Positions 54,227-62,434 of a DNA stretch of 64,000 nucleotides are shown here, in pieces (position 1 is the stretch's first letter; every line of letters begins with the position of its first letter). The DNA comes from CALDUY01 sp046350255 (GTDB taxonomy: Bacteria; Planctomycetota; Planctomycetia; Gemmatales; Gemmataceae), in NCBI GenBank assembly GCA_046350255.1, contig JAXMAV010000014.1, positions 181,554 to 245,553 of the forward strand, read 5' to 3'. The notes beneath the pieces were generated by a model. That model worked only from the letters and a program-made list of their open reading frames with translations, was not told where the DNA came from and searched no databases. The translations under genes were made by a program, and so were the position numbers.

Positions 54227-55381
54227 TCAGCTGGCCAATCCGCGCGCCATCTCCGCCTGCAGCGCCTCGAGCGGCTCGATGCCCACCGACAGGCGGATCA
54301 GCCCATCGCTAATCCCCTGTCGCTGCTTTTCGGCCGGGCTGACGTACCGGTGCGAGGTGGTGGCCGGATGGCTGCAGGTGGTGGTGGTGTTGCCCAGCGA
54401 CGGACTGAAGGGAATGCGGGGAGCCTGGTGCAGGAAGCGGTTGACCGCCTCGCGCCCGCCGGCCAGCTCGAAGCATAGCATGTTGCCGTACGCCTCGGAG
54501 AGGACGCGCCCGGCCAGGCGATGGTCCGGATGGTCGCGCAGACCGGGGTAGAGCACCCGGCTGACGCCGCGCTGACGATCGAGCCAGCGCGCCAGAGCCA
54601 GGGCGTTGGCGCTGGCCTGGTGCATGCGCAGCACCAGCGTGTCGAGGCCGCGCTCGGCCAGCCAGCAGTCGAACGGATTGGAGGCGAAGCCCCAGATGCT
54701 CGACACCTGGCTCATCTCGGGCAGTAGCTCGCCGCGCCCGGCGACCAGGCCCAGCGTCACGTCGGAATGTCCGCCGATCATCTTGGTCAGGCTCTCCATG
54801 ACCAGGTCAGCCCCCAGCTCCAGCGGGCGAGTCAGCACCGGCGTGGCGAAGGTGTTATCCACCACCAGCAGCGCCTCGCGCTCGTGGGCCAGGCGGGCGA
54901 GTCCCTGGATGTCCGCCACCCGAAGCAGCGGGTTGGAGATGGTTTCCACGAGGATCAGGCGCGCCGGCCGATCGAGCGCCTCGTCCACGGCGTTGAGGTC
55001 GTTGGTGTCGATGAACTCGGTGATGACACCATAGCGGCCCAGCTCCTGCTGCAGCAACTGCGTGGAGCGCCCGTAGAGGCGGTTGCTGGCCAGGACCCGG
55101 CTGCCGGTCTGGGTGAGTGCCAGGAAGATGACGCTAAGTGCGGCCATGCCGGAGCTGGTGACCAGCGACCACTCTGCCGATTCGAGCGTGGCGAGACGGG
55201 CCGCCAGGTTGCGGGCGTTGGGATGGGCATCGCGCGCGTAGATGAAGCCCGGCTCCTCGCCATTCATGATGCGATCGAGCGCGTCGAGGTCCGGCAGGGT
55301 GAACACCGACGATTGATACAACGGCGGGACCAGTGGCGCGCTTGCCCCCAGCGGTACGCGCCCGGACGGAACCTCGGACAT
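54227..55381 (-). CDS. Cys/Met metabolism PLP-dependent enzyme (cystathionine gamma-synthase/lyase-like)
   Basis: This is a 384-aa fold-type I PLP enzyme. The Schiff-base Lys lies in VMESLTKMIGGHSDVTLG, with the family's Ser/Tyr substrate site (FIYARDAHPNARNL) and the NTFATPVL segment. The family includes cystathionine gamma-synthase, gamma-lyase, O-acetylhomoserine sulfhydrylase and methionine gamma-lyase; the exact reaction cannot be fixed from sequence. The start at 55381 sits behind GGGGAG. It is convergent with the M2-like peptidase, with 12 bp between stops. Confidence 0.9.
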   Translation of the reverse strand: MSEVPSGRVPLGASAPLVPPLYQSSVFTLPDLDALDRIMNGEEPGFIYARDAHPNARNLAARLATLESAEWSLVTSSGMAALSVIFLALTQTGSRVLASNRLYGRSTQLLQQELGRYGVITEFIDTNDLNAVDEALDRPARLILVETISNPLLRVADIQGLARLAHEREALLVVDNTFATPVLTRPLELGADLVMESLTKMIGGHSDVTLGLVAGRGELLPEMSQVSSIWGFASNPFDCWLAERGLDTLVLRMHQASANALALARWLDRQRGVSRVLYPGLRDHPDHRLAGRVLSEAYGNMLCFELAGGREAVNRFLHQAPRIPFSPSLGNTTTTCSHPATTSHRYVSPAEKQRQGISDGLIRLSVGIEPLEALQAEMARGLAS

Positions 55382-55449
55382 GGCGTTTGCTCCCCTGCGA
55401 TGAACCCAGGCGACAGAGACTCGACAGCTTCCATCGTAGAACGCCGGGC

Positions 55450-55493
55450 TGGAAAAAACCAACGAGCCGGACGACGTCATGTCGCCCGGCTCG
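55450..55493 (-). terminator. intrinsic terminator of the lipoprotein gene
   Basis: On the minus strand a stem with arms 55463-55470 and 55486-55493 (CGAGCCGG/CCGGCTCG, extended by CGAC/GTCG after one mismatch) is followed by GTTGGTTTTTTCC. It is 30 bp beyond the stop of the phosphatase-like lipoprotein, and the T-tract makes this a good Rho-independent terminator. Confidence 0.75.
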
Positions 55494-55522
55494 CCGCGGA
55501 CAGGAAGACGATCAGGAGCGCG

Positions 55523-56674
55523 TCACGGTTTCATCGTGCTCAGCAGCTTCTGGGCGGCCAAGAGCATGGCCTTGTGTTCGGCGTCGTCGTCGATGCGGAG
55601 CCCCAGGCGCTGGGCCTCGGCGCGGGCCTTCTCGTCGGTCTGCGCCAGAGCGATGCGGTTATAGAGGAACCACAGTGCGCCGGCGGCCGAGCCATCCTTG
55701 TCGAAGACATACAGCGGCTGCAGGTTCGCATCACGCACCAGCCGGGCGAACTGCTCGTAGGTGGCCTGGTTCAGCCGGGCCGGCGAGACCTCGAGGCTGG
55801 TGTACTTCAGTCCTCGCGCCTCGAAAAGACGGCGGATGGCAGTGGTGTCGTCGCCTGGGCCACGCAGGTGCAGCACATGCTTGAACCCGCGGTCGGCCAG
55901 CCAGGTGATCCCATCGGGGAATGGCTTGATGCCGGTGTAGACTCCCGTGGTCGCCAGGGCGAAGCCTGGCAGGTCGATGGCCTGGGGCGTTTCGGGCGCT
56001 TCCGGCTCACGGGCCTTGCCGGGCACGTTCGCCAACGGCGGCTCCTTGGTCGCCCGTTCTGGAGGCAGCGCGGCCGAGCGTCGGCTGGGGCCTGGGGTGC
56101 CCAGGCGAATATCAGGTTGCGTCGGGTCGGCCGACGGTGCATCCGAAGGCGGCAGCGTCACCACGTCCTTTGACGGCGTCTCGTCGCGCGGCGGCGGCGG
56201 ATACTCACCCGAGGGCGGCGTGGCGGCCGGCGGAGGCGACACATCGGCACGCGGCGGCTGGGTCGTCTCAGATGGGCCCGGCGGAGCTTCACTCAGGTTC
56301 CCACTCGATGGTGGGGGCGACGACGGGGCCGACGGACGGCCCAGCGAGGCGGGCGGCGGCGGCGGGGCCGGATCGTTTCCCGAGGGCGGGGTGAACGTGG
56401 CCGACCCACCCTCGACAGAGGGATTAGCCGGTGCCGGCGACGGCGTGGAGGCCGGCGGCATCACTGCACCGGGGCCAGGAGGCAACGGCGCGGCAGCGCC
56501 GGGTGGCGGACCGACCGGGCCGGGCGGTAGCGTGCGCGGAGGCGGCTGGGGCGTCTCCAGGCAGCGGTTACAGGTGTACGGCTTCTGCGCAACGTAGTTA
56601 CTCGTCCGGTGCGCTCCGCACCCGGTGAGGCCGATGGCGACCCCCAGGGGCAGAATCAACCACATCCTCGACAT
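55523..56674 (-). CDS. Pro-rich lipoprotein with inactive dual-specificity-phosphatase-like domain
   Basis: This is a 383-aa protein. A lipobox (LGVAIGLTGCGAH) predicts a lipid-anchored envelope protein. Residues about 40-235 are Pro/Ser/Ala-rich and probably disordered. The C-terminal domain (about 240-383) follows the DUF442/tyrosine-phosphatase layout (WLADRGFKHVLHLRGPGDDT). The P-loop, normally HCxxGxR, reads FDKDGSAAG near 55671-55717, so the nucleophilic Cys and the Arg are both absent. It is probably a binding rather than catalytic domain. It has a GAGGGAGGG ribosome site and a downstream intrinsic terminator. Confidence 0.8.
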   Translation of the reverse strand: MSRMWLILPLGVAIGLTGCGAHRTSNYVAQKPYTCNRCLETPQPPPRTLPPGPVGPPPGAAAPLPPGPGAVMPPASTPSPAPANPSVEGGSATFTPPSGNDPAPPPPPASLGRPSAPSSPPPSSGNLSEAPPGPSETTQPPRADVSPPPAATPPSGEYPPPPRDETPSKDVVTLPPSDAPSADPTQPDIRLGTPGPSRRSAALPPERATKEPPLANVPGKAREPEAPETPQAIDLPGFALATTGVYTGIKPFPDGITWLADRGFKHVLHLRGPGDDTTAIRRLFEARGLKYTSLEVSPARLNQATYEQFARLVRDANLQPLYVFDKDGSAAGALWFLYNRIALAQTDEKARAEAQRLGLRIDDDAEHKAMLLAAQKLLSTMKP

Positions 56675-56985
56675 GCTGGTCCCTCCCTCTCGTATTCCGT
56701 GCCCTGATTCTATGCTGACCACGGGGACCACCCCAGGGCAGATCGTTTGACGAGGCGATTTTGTTCTCGTTTGGTGAAGGAATAAGCGGATTGTGGCGAC
56801 GGCGCGGAAGGTGGAGAACGGGCACCGACGGCAGACGTGGGGATTCACTGCAGAGGGCACAGCGCGGCGCCGATGGGACCACTTCGTCGCGCAGCTGCGC
56901 AGCCGCAAGGGCAGGGATAACCCTATAACTAGCAGAGACCCTCCGCACGGCCCGCGCGGCATACCTGGCCCCGAGATGACTCCCC
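56675..56985. other. 311-bp divergent intergenic region
   Basis: This non-coding space separates the divergent lipoprotein and 5-formyl-THF cyclo-ligase genes and must hold both promoters. I see short AT-rich patches near 56755-56785 and 56919-56932, but no convincing -35/-10 pair, riboswitch or stable hairpin. The short reading frames crossing it have no support. Confidence 0.5.
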
Positions 56986-57606
56986 ATGACCGACGAAGTG
57001 TTATCCCCCCTGCAGGCGCGCAAGAAGGCTCTCCGTGAGCAGGCGCACGCCAATCGCAACGCCCAGCCCGACAAGGACGAGCTGAGCCGGCAGATCTGCG
57101 AGAAACTGGTCCACTTGCCCGAGTATCAGACCGGTCGCACCATCCTCTACTATGTGGACGTTCGTAGCGAGGTCCGCACCCGGCACTACCTGCCCGACGC
57201 GCTTACGCACGGCAAGAAGATCGTGGTACCCTACTGCGTCGATGGCGAACTCGAACTCTTCCACCTGGAAGCGATGGACGAGCTGGCGCTGGGAATGTAC
57301 CGCATCCTCGAACCTCGCCAGGAGTTACGGTCGGTCCCGACAAAGCGAGTCGAGGTGAAGGAACTCGACCTGATCGTGGTGCCTGGCGTGGCCTTCGACC
57401 GCACCGGCGCTCGCATGGGGCACGGGTTCGGCTACTACGACAAGCTGCTCTGGCAGGCCCGGCCAGACACCCTGCTCTGCGCCCTGGCGTTTGAATGCCA
57501 GCTGTTCGACGAGATTCCCACCGAGTCGCATGACATCTTCATGGATCGCCTGCTGACTGAGAAGGCGATCTACTCCGGCCGAGGCCGTCGCGGAGTCGCA
57601 TCATGA
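56986..57606 (+). CDS. 5-formyltetrahydrofolate cyclo-ligase
   Basis: This 206-aa enzyme converts 5-formyl-THF to 5,10-methenyl-THF using ATP. The N-terminal basic helix (LQARKKALREQAHANRNAQP) and the conserved substrate loop (VVPGVAFDRTGARMGHGFGY, then YDKLL) are intact. Its stop overlaps the start of a formylmethanofuran:H4MPT formyltransferase gene (ATGA), linking a folate repair enzyme to the methanopterin C1 route in one operon. Confidence 0.93.
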   Translation: MTDEVLSPLQARKKALREQAHANRNAQPDKDELSRQICEKLVHLPEYQTGRTILYYVDVRSEVRTRHYLPDALTHGKKIVVPYCVDGELELFHLEAMDELALGMYRILEPRQELRSVPTKRVEVKELDLIVVPGVAFDRTGARMGHGFGYYDKLLWQARPDTLLCALAFECQLFDEIPTESHDIFMDRLLTEKAIYSGRGRRGVAS

Positions 57607-58511
57607 AGTTGGCGGACGTCGAGGACACCTACGCGGAAGCCTTCCGCAGCATCTTCGCCGAGGTGCTGATCACGGCGCGGGATCGCCGCTGGCTGGATCA
57701 TGCCATCCAGGCGGCGACGGGCAACGCCTCGAGCAGCATCCTGTGCGATTGCGAGGCGGGCCTGGATCGCTACATGGATGCCTCGGAGACGCCAGACGGC
57801 CGCCCTGGCGCGCTGGTGCAGTTCCACGTACCGCGCTTTCGCAAGGATCGCGTCGAGGCGCTGGAGCGGTCGCTTTTGGTGCGGGTGAGTCAGAATGTGC
57901 TGACCTGCGCCACCACCGCCTGCTTCTGTCTCGACCCGGGAAGCAACCACTACAAACTGGGGCGGAAGATCGCCTACTTCGGCGATGGCTTCCAGCAGCG
58001 CGCGGAGCGATTCGGCCGCAAGGTCTGGCTGATTCCGATCCTGGGTGGCGAATTCGTGATCGATCGGCGCTTCGGCTGGCACGAGGGGCTGATGGGCGGC
58101 AACCTGTGGTTCCTGGGCGAGACAGTCGATGCCGCTCTGCTGGCCGCCGAGCGCGCGGCCGAGGCGGCCGCCACCATTCCGGGGGTGATCCAGCCGTTCC
58201 CCGGAGGCATCGCCGCCAGTGGTTCCAAGGCCGGCAGCCGTTACCGGTTCAGCATCGCCAGCACCTACGAGGCATTCTGCCCGACTCTGCGCGACCGCCT
58301 GGGCGAGAAGTCGAAGCTTCCCGCAGGGGTCGCCTCGGTGATGGAAATCATCCTCAACGGCAAGGACCTGGCCACCATCGCGCGGGCGACGCAGGCCGCC
58401 ATCCAGGCCGCCCGCCCTACTCCTGGCCTGGTGCGCATTTCGGCGGGCAACTACGGCGGTCGGCTCGGCAAGAGCTTTATCTACCTCCACCCCGAACGGC
58501 AGCCCAGCTAA
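57603..58511 (+). CDS. fhcD: formylmethanofuran:tetrahydromethanopterin N-formyltransferase
   Basis: This 302-aa protein matches Ftr/FhcD, which transfers the formyl group between formylmethanofuran and tetrahydromethanopterin in C1 oxidation pathways of methylotrophs, methanogens and many planctomycetes. Family segments visible are VEDTYAEAFRSIFAEVLITA at the N-terminus, the Cys-rich CATTACFCLDP (about residue 105), RKIAYFGDGFQ and a Gly-rich C-terminal end (RISAGNYGGRLGKSFIYLHP). Length is normal. Other genes of the H4MPT pathway (fhcABC, mch, fae) are not in the window. It is translationally coupled to the upstream cyclo-ligase. Confidence 0.92.
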   Translation: MKLADVEDTYAEAFRSIFAEVLITARDRRWLDHAIQAATGNASSSILCDCEAGLDRYMDASETPDGRPGALVQFHVPRFRKDRVEALERSLLVRVSQNVLTCATTACFCLDPGSNHYKLGRKIAYFGDGFQQRAERFGRKVWLIPILGGEFVIDRRFGWHEGLMGGNLWFLGETVDAALLAAERAAEAAATIPGVIQPFPGGIAASGSKAGSRYRFSIASTYEAFCPTLRDRLGEKSKLPAGVASVMEIILNGKDLATIARATQAAIQAARPTPGLVRISAGNYGGRLGKSFIYLHPERQPS

Positions 58512-58516
58512 TACAA

Positions 58517-58551
58517 CCAGGGGGCGAGGCACACGGCTCCTCGCCCCCTGG
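58517..58551. terminator. strong bidirectional hairpin terminator
   Basis: CCAGGGGGCGAGG (58517-58529) and CCTCGCCCCCTGG (58539-58551) form a perfect 13-bp stem around a 9-nt loop, in the 60-bp gap between the convergent fhcD and lactonase genes. Neither side has a T-run longer than three. Confidence 0.7.
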
Positions 58552-58571
58552 AAAGTAAGTCAAGCTAGATC

Positions 58572-59732
58572 TTACTTCGGCGCGATCATCCGCACGCACA
58601 CCGGGGCCGGGATCTCGGCACGGTGCTCGGTTGGCGTCAGCGCGCCGGTCTTCGGGTCGATGCGGAACACGATGACCGATCCGCCATCCTGGTTGGCCAC
58701 CAGGCAGTAGCGCCCCGTCGGATCGACCGCGAAGTTGCGCGGCGTCTTGATCCCCTTGCCCTGCCGGCCTGACGGGGTCAACTTGCCGGTCTTCTCGTCC
58801 ACCTGAAAGACGGCGATGGAGTTGGCCCCCCGGTTCGAGCCATAGACGAACTTGCCCGACGGATGCACCACCACCTCGGCCGTCGAGTCGCCCTTCTGCT
58901 TCTTCTCCACCGTGGGCACGCTCTGGATCACCTCCAGCTTGCCCGACGTGGGGTCGTAGGCCAGCGCACTGACGGTCATGTTCATCTCGTTGATGACGTA
59001 GGCATACTTCCCACTGGGGTGGAAGGCGAAGTGGCGCGGCCCGGCACCAGGGGCGACCTCGACGTGCGGCGGATCGTTGGCCGTCAGCGTGCCCTTCTCG
59101 GGGTCGAACTGGTAGATCAGCACCTTGTCGAGGCCGAGGTCAGCGACGAAAACATGCCGGTTGGTTGGGTCGAGGTTGATCGAGTGGGCGTGCGGCGCTT
59201 CCTGCCGTCCCTTATCGACGCTCGATCCCTTGTGCTGCACGAAGCCCGAGGCCGGGCCGAGCTTGCCGTCCGCGCCGATGGGCAGCGCTGCAGCGTTGCC
59301 TCCGCCGTAATTGGCGCAGAAGGCATACTTGCCCGCCCGGTCGAGCACGACGTGGCAGGGGCCCGCACCCTCCGACGACTGTTGATTTAGCAGCGTCAGG
59401 TCGCCCTTCGCGTCGATGGCGAAGGCGTTGATCGCTCCGACGCCCTTTTTCTTGCCGGGAAAGTCGGCGATTTCGCCGCAGGCGTAGAGAAACTTGCCGG
59501 TCGGATGGATGGCCAGAAACGACGGGTTATCAGTCTTGCCCGCCACGACCGGCTCGGAGAGCTTCCCCGATGCCAGGTCCAGCTCCATCCGGTAGATTCC
59601 CTCGCTCTTGGTGCCGCGGGTGTAGGTCCCCACGTAGACCGTCAATTTGCCCGGCTTCCCATCCTCCGCAGCCCGCAGAGTCAGGGGCAGGCCCCCGGCC
59701 AGCACGATGGCCATCAGACAAAGAACTCGCAT
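58572..59732 (-). CDS. secreted lactonase-family beta-propeller protein (6-phosphogluconolactonase-like)
   Basis: This 386-aa protein has a signal peptide (MRVLCLMAIVLAGGLPLTLR) and a seven-blade propeller of the lactonase (Pgl, YbhE-type) family. It opens with TVYVGTYTRGTKSEGIYRME, and later has HPTGKFLYACGE and HAHSINLDPTNRHVFVADLG. Cytosolic homologues hydrolyse 6-phosphogluconolactone; the export signal argues for a different sugar lactone in the periplasm. It stands alone, with a hairpin at its 3' side. Confidence 0.88.
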   Translation of the reverse strand: MRVLCLMAIVLAGGLPLTLRAAEDGKPGKLTVYVGTYTRGTKSEGIYRMELDLASGKLSEPVVAGKTDNPSFLAIHPTGKFLYACGEIADFPGKKKGVGAINAFAIDAKGDLTLLNQQSSEGAGPCHVVLDRAGKYAFCANYGGGNAAALPIGADGKLGPASGFVQHKGSSVDKGRQEAPHAHSINLDPTNRHVFVADLGLDKVLIYQFDPEKGTLTANDPPHVEVAPGAGPRHFAFHPSGKYAYVINEMNMTVSALAYDPTSGKLEVIQSVPTVEKKQKGDSTAEVVVHPSGKFVYGSNRGANSIAVFQVDEKTGKLTPSGRQGKGIKTPRNFAVDPTGRYCLVANQDGGSVIVFRIDPKTGALTPTEHRAEIPAPVCVRMIAPK

Positions 59733-59833
59733 GCGCAGTCTCCCTGGTCGATAAGTGACGCGAGACGTCCCGGAGGCTGATCATACCAGCGGTACCCCCG
59801 ACCGGACACCGGCCGCTCACGCAGGGAAGCCAC

Positions 59834-60679
59834 ATGATGCCACGCCTGAGAAAGACACTTCAGCGCCTCGAGCTGGAAACGCTCGAAGCTCGCCTGGCCC
59901 TGAGTAGCGCTGCCGTCGTCGAACTGGTGCCGCAGCCAGACGGCCCCCAGCAGACGCTGCGCATCGATCTGAACCAGCACCCGGCCGGCAACGACGGCCG
60001 CCCCGATCAACTGCTCATCCACCACGACTCAGGGCAGATCACCGTCACCCTGGTGAGTCGGTCGCCCGAACTGCTGTACCAGGGGGACGAGGCGGCGCTG
60101 GCCGGCGTCGAGCTACACGGCTCCTCCGACGGCGAGACGGTGATTGTGCAGGGAGGCGACGCCCTGCCGCTTCTCTACGACGGCAAGGGCGGGTTCGATC
60201 ACCTGGTGCATCTCGACCAGCCGGTACCGGTGGATCTCGACGATCCGGTCGATCCTCCACTCACCGATGACGTGTCGGACGAGGGGATGCTGCTGCCCAC
60301 GGCGGTGAACGACGAGATCTTCCAGAACCAGCCCGCGCCCCTGATGGCGGACTCGACGTCCACACTCGAGGTGGAAGACCTGGCCTTTCTCTCGCCTGAG
60401 TGGTGGAGGGACGACGAGCCGCTTCTGACCTATACGCTCCCTCAGGAGACGCAGGCGGACGACAACGACGAACAACCGACCATGCCACCCGAGCTACTGG
60501 GCGGTCGGCCGGAAGAGGTGCGCATTCTCATTCGTACGCCATCGGGAGGGGGCGATAGCCAGCCCGCCCTGGTCGAAAAGATCTTCGAGCTGGCCCCACC
60601 GGCCGAGGATGGCGCCGTCGAGGAGCCGGCCCCCACCCCGACCGAGGATGCGACCGAGGAGATCGCCAGCCCCGACTAG
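59834..60679 (+). CDS. acidic secreted protein with planctomycete LEP-type N-terminal motif
   Basis: This is a 281-aa protein. The N-terminus (LQRLELETLEARLALSS) matches the 'LE.LE.R' motif of planctomycete extracellular proteins, which precedes export. The rest is very acidic and rich in Asp, Glu and Pro, with no domain I recognise; the last 80 residues are low-complexity (PAEDGAVEEPAPTPTEDATE). An adjacent ATG at 59837 is equally possible. Its stop (TAG) shares the palindromic CTAG with the stop of the converging dps gene. Confidence 0.75.
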   Translation: MMPRLRKTLQRLELETLEARLALSSAAVVELVPQPDGPQQTLRIDLNQHPAGNDGRPDQLLIHHDSGQITVTLVSRSPELLYQGDEAALAGVELHGSSDGETVIVQGGDALPLLYDGKGGFDHLVHLDQPVPVDLDDPVDPPLTDDVSDEGMLLPTAVNDEIFQNQPAPLMADSTSTLEVEDLAFLSPEWWRDDEPLLTYTLPQETQADDNDEQPTMPPELLGGRPEEVRILIRTPSGGGDSQPALVEKIFELAPPAEDGAVEEPAPTPTEDATEEIASPD

Positions 60680-61158
60680 CGGTCGGCCTGCAGGTGTGCC
60701 TCGACGAACCAGAGGTTCTTGTCGTTTTCGCGCGATACCTCGGTGAAGAGATCGGCGGTGTCGGCGTCGTTGAGACGAGCAGCCTCGTCGATCGCTTCGC
60801 GCACTTGTTTGCCGAACGTCGCCAGCGCCGTTGCCAGTGCCTCGACGTGATCCAGCCCGGCGACCAAGGTGAGCGAGTAGGGTGGCAGCTTGCTTCGGCC
60901 GTGGATCACCTGCACGGTGCCCTCGGCGATGCCGCCCAGCTGTCCGATACGCTCGGCGATCTCGTCGCTGTGATCCTCAGCGGTCTCGGCCACCTTGTCG
61001 AAAAGCTCGTGCAACGCGATGAAGTTTGGCCCGCGCACGTTCCAGTGCGCCTGTTTCGCCTGCAGGTGCAGGTCGATCACGTCGCTGAGCCGGTGGTTCA
61101 GCAGACGGATCAGCGAGGCGCGGACTTCCTGGGGCAGGTCGTTCTTCGTGCGGTGCAT
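60676..61158 (-). CDS. dps: Dps-family ferritin-like DNA-protection protein
   Basis: This 160-aa protein forms the four-helix Dps fold. The ferroxidase ligands all align with the family at a constant offset: His38 (KQAHWNVRG), His50, Asp54, Asp65 and Glu69. Dps dodecamers oxidise and store iron using H2O2 and may bind DNA. The short N-terminus has only a few basic residues. It is co-oriented with the MarR gene, 14 bp upstream, suggesting a regulated oxidative-stress operon. Confidence 0.96.
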   Translation of the reverse strand: MHRTKNDLPQEVRASLIRLLNHRLSDVIDLHLQAKQAHWNVRGPNFIALHELFDKVAETAEDHSDEIAERIGQLGGIAEGTVQVIHGRSKLPPYSLTLVAGLDHVEALATALATFGKQVREAIDEAARLNDADTADLFTEVSRENDKNLWFVEAHLQADR

Positions 61159-61172
61159 GGGTGTTCTCTCGC

Positions 61173-61670
61173 TCAGGGTAAAGGGCCATCGGTTGGCGTG
61201 GATTCAAATGGGAGACGGGCCTTCTCCAGGAGACGGTTCAGGACGGCCACCTCCTCCGGGCTGAAGTGCCCCAGCACCTGTCTGTGCAACTGCTGTACCG
61301 GTTCGTCCAACTGCGCGAGTAACTCGGCCCCGCGCGGCGTCAGCGCGACGTGGATGACCCGCCGGTCCTCGCTTGAACGTTGTCGCTGCACCAGTGGTGG
61401 ATTCTTCAGCTCGAGACGGTCTATCAGTCCAGTGATGCCCGGTACCACGGTAAGGGTGCGCTGGGCGATCTCCATGCATTGCAGCGGCCTGCCCTCGCCG
61501 CGCAGGATGCGCAAGACGTTATACTGCGACGACGTGAGGCCATGGGCGGCGAATAGCTGGGCGAAGCGATGCTGGAGGCGATCGCTGGTGCGGAACAGGT
61601 TCAACACGGCCTCTTGCTCGAGGCTGTCGAACGGGTTCCGCTTGCCGATCTCGTCTTGCAGCCGACCCAT
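61173..61670 (-). CDS. MarR-family transcriptional regulator
   Basis: This 165-aa winged-helix regulator has a recognition region of the usual pattern (LTSSQYNVLRILRGEGRPLQ, then CMEIAQRTLTVVPGITGLID), a wing with VQRQRSSEDRRVIHVALTPR and a C-terminal dimerisation helix. An AGGAGG site lies 8 nt before ATG 61670, which favours that start over the in-frame GTG 61679. MarR proteins usually repress their own operon and respond to phenolics or oxidants; with dps immediately downstream, peroxide sensing is plausible, though no obvious OhrR-type reactive Cys is seen. Confidence 0.92.
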   Translation of the reverse strand: MGRLQDEIGKRNPFDSLEQEAVLNLFRTSDRLQHRFAQLFAAHGLTSSQYNVLRILRGEGRPLQCMEIAQRTLTVVPGITGLIDRLELKNPPLVQRQRSSEDRRVIHVALTPRGAELLAQLDEPVQQLHRQVLGHFSPEEVAVLNRLLEKARLPFESTPTDGPLP

Positions 61671-61756
61671 CAAGGCCACCTCCTGCTCGCATTTTATGAG
61701 GGGTACCGCCCGCCGGACAACTCACCCCACCTGGGGAACGGTCGCGGACGAGCGTA

Positions 61757-62386
61757 TTATCCCAGCCGAACGCAGGGCACAGGGAGAGGCGGTAACGCTG
61801 CCTCGAGGTCGGCGACCTGGAGCGGAGGCAACGGGGCAAACTGCAGCCGCGCCAGCGTATCCGAGCGCAGGGCACAGGCCTTCTCCAGAACGTAGTAGCG
61901 GTTGTATCCCTCGCGCAGCTCGTTGATGGTAGTGCGGTCTAGCCCGACGAGATAAGCGCGCCACCGGGTGTTGAAGCGCTCGAGACTGTCGAGCAGTTCG
62001 CGTAGCGCCTTCCGGAGCGGCCGCGGCGATGTCGTGGCGCGGAGCGGCATGCGCAGCCGGGGGGACAGGTCGCGCCAGAGTTGTTCCAGCAGCGGTTGCT
62101 GGTCGGCGTCCATCCAGGGGCGCAGGGCTTCCCAGCCGCCCGCCAGCGCATGCAGCCGACCGAGGTTCAGCCGCACCATCAGCAGCCACTCCTCGCGCTG
62201 GCGGCGAGCGCGGTCGAGCAGCTGGGTGTAGGCGTGCTCGACCTGGCGCGCCCGACGGATGTAGGCGGGCGCATCGAAGAGGGTTAGCAGCTCGTTCAGC
62301 TCGCGTTGATCGGGATCGCTACCCAGGGGGACCGATTCCATGAGGACAACTCCGGGGACGACCGTCGCGACTCTTGCTCTCTTCAT
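61757..62386 (-). CDS. protein of unknown function
   Basis: This 209-aa protein is rich in Arg and Leu and mostly helical (YIRRARQVEHAYTQLLDRAR; LRKALRELLDSLERFNTRWR), with no signal peptide, membrane helix or catalytic motif. The second in-frame start at 62341 (MESVPLGSDPDQRE) has GGAG 8 nt upstream and may be the real one. It is divergent from the ABC transporter gene. I do not recognise the family. Confidence 0.6.
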   Translation of the reverse strand: MKRARVATVVPGVVLMESVPLGSDPDQRELNELLTLFDAPAYIRRARQVEHAYTQLLDRARRQREEWLLMVRLNLGRLHALAGGWEALRPWMDADQQPLLEQLWRDLSPRLRMPLRATTSPRPLRKALRELLDSLERFNTRWRAYLVGLDRTTINELREGYNRYYVLEKACALRSDTLARLQFAPLPPLQVADLEAALPPLPVPCVRLG

Positions 62387-62434
62387 AGATTATTGGCATC
62401 TCGCTTCCTCCGCGTCCTCTCCCCGGATGGAACC

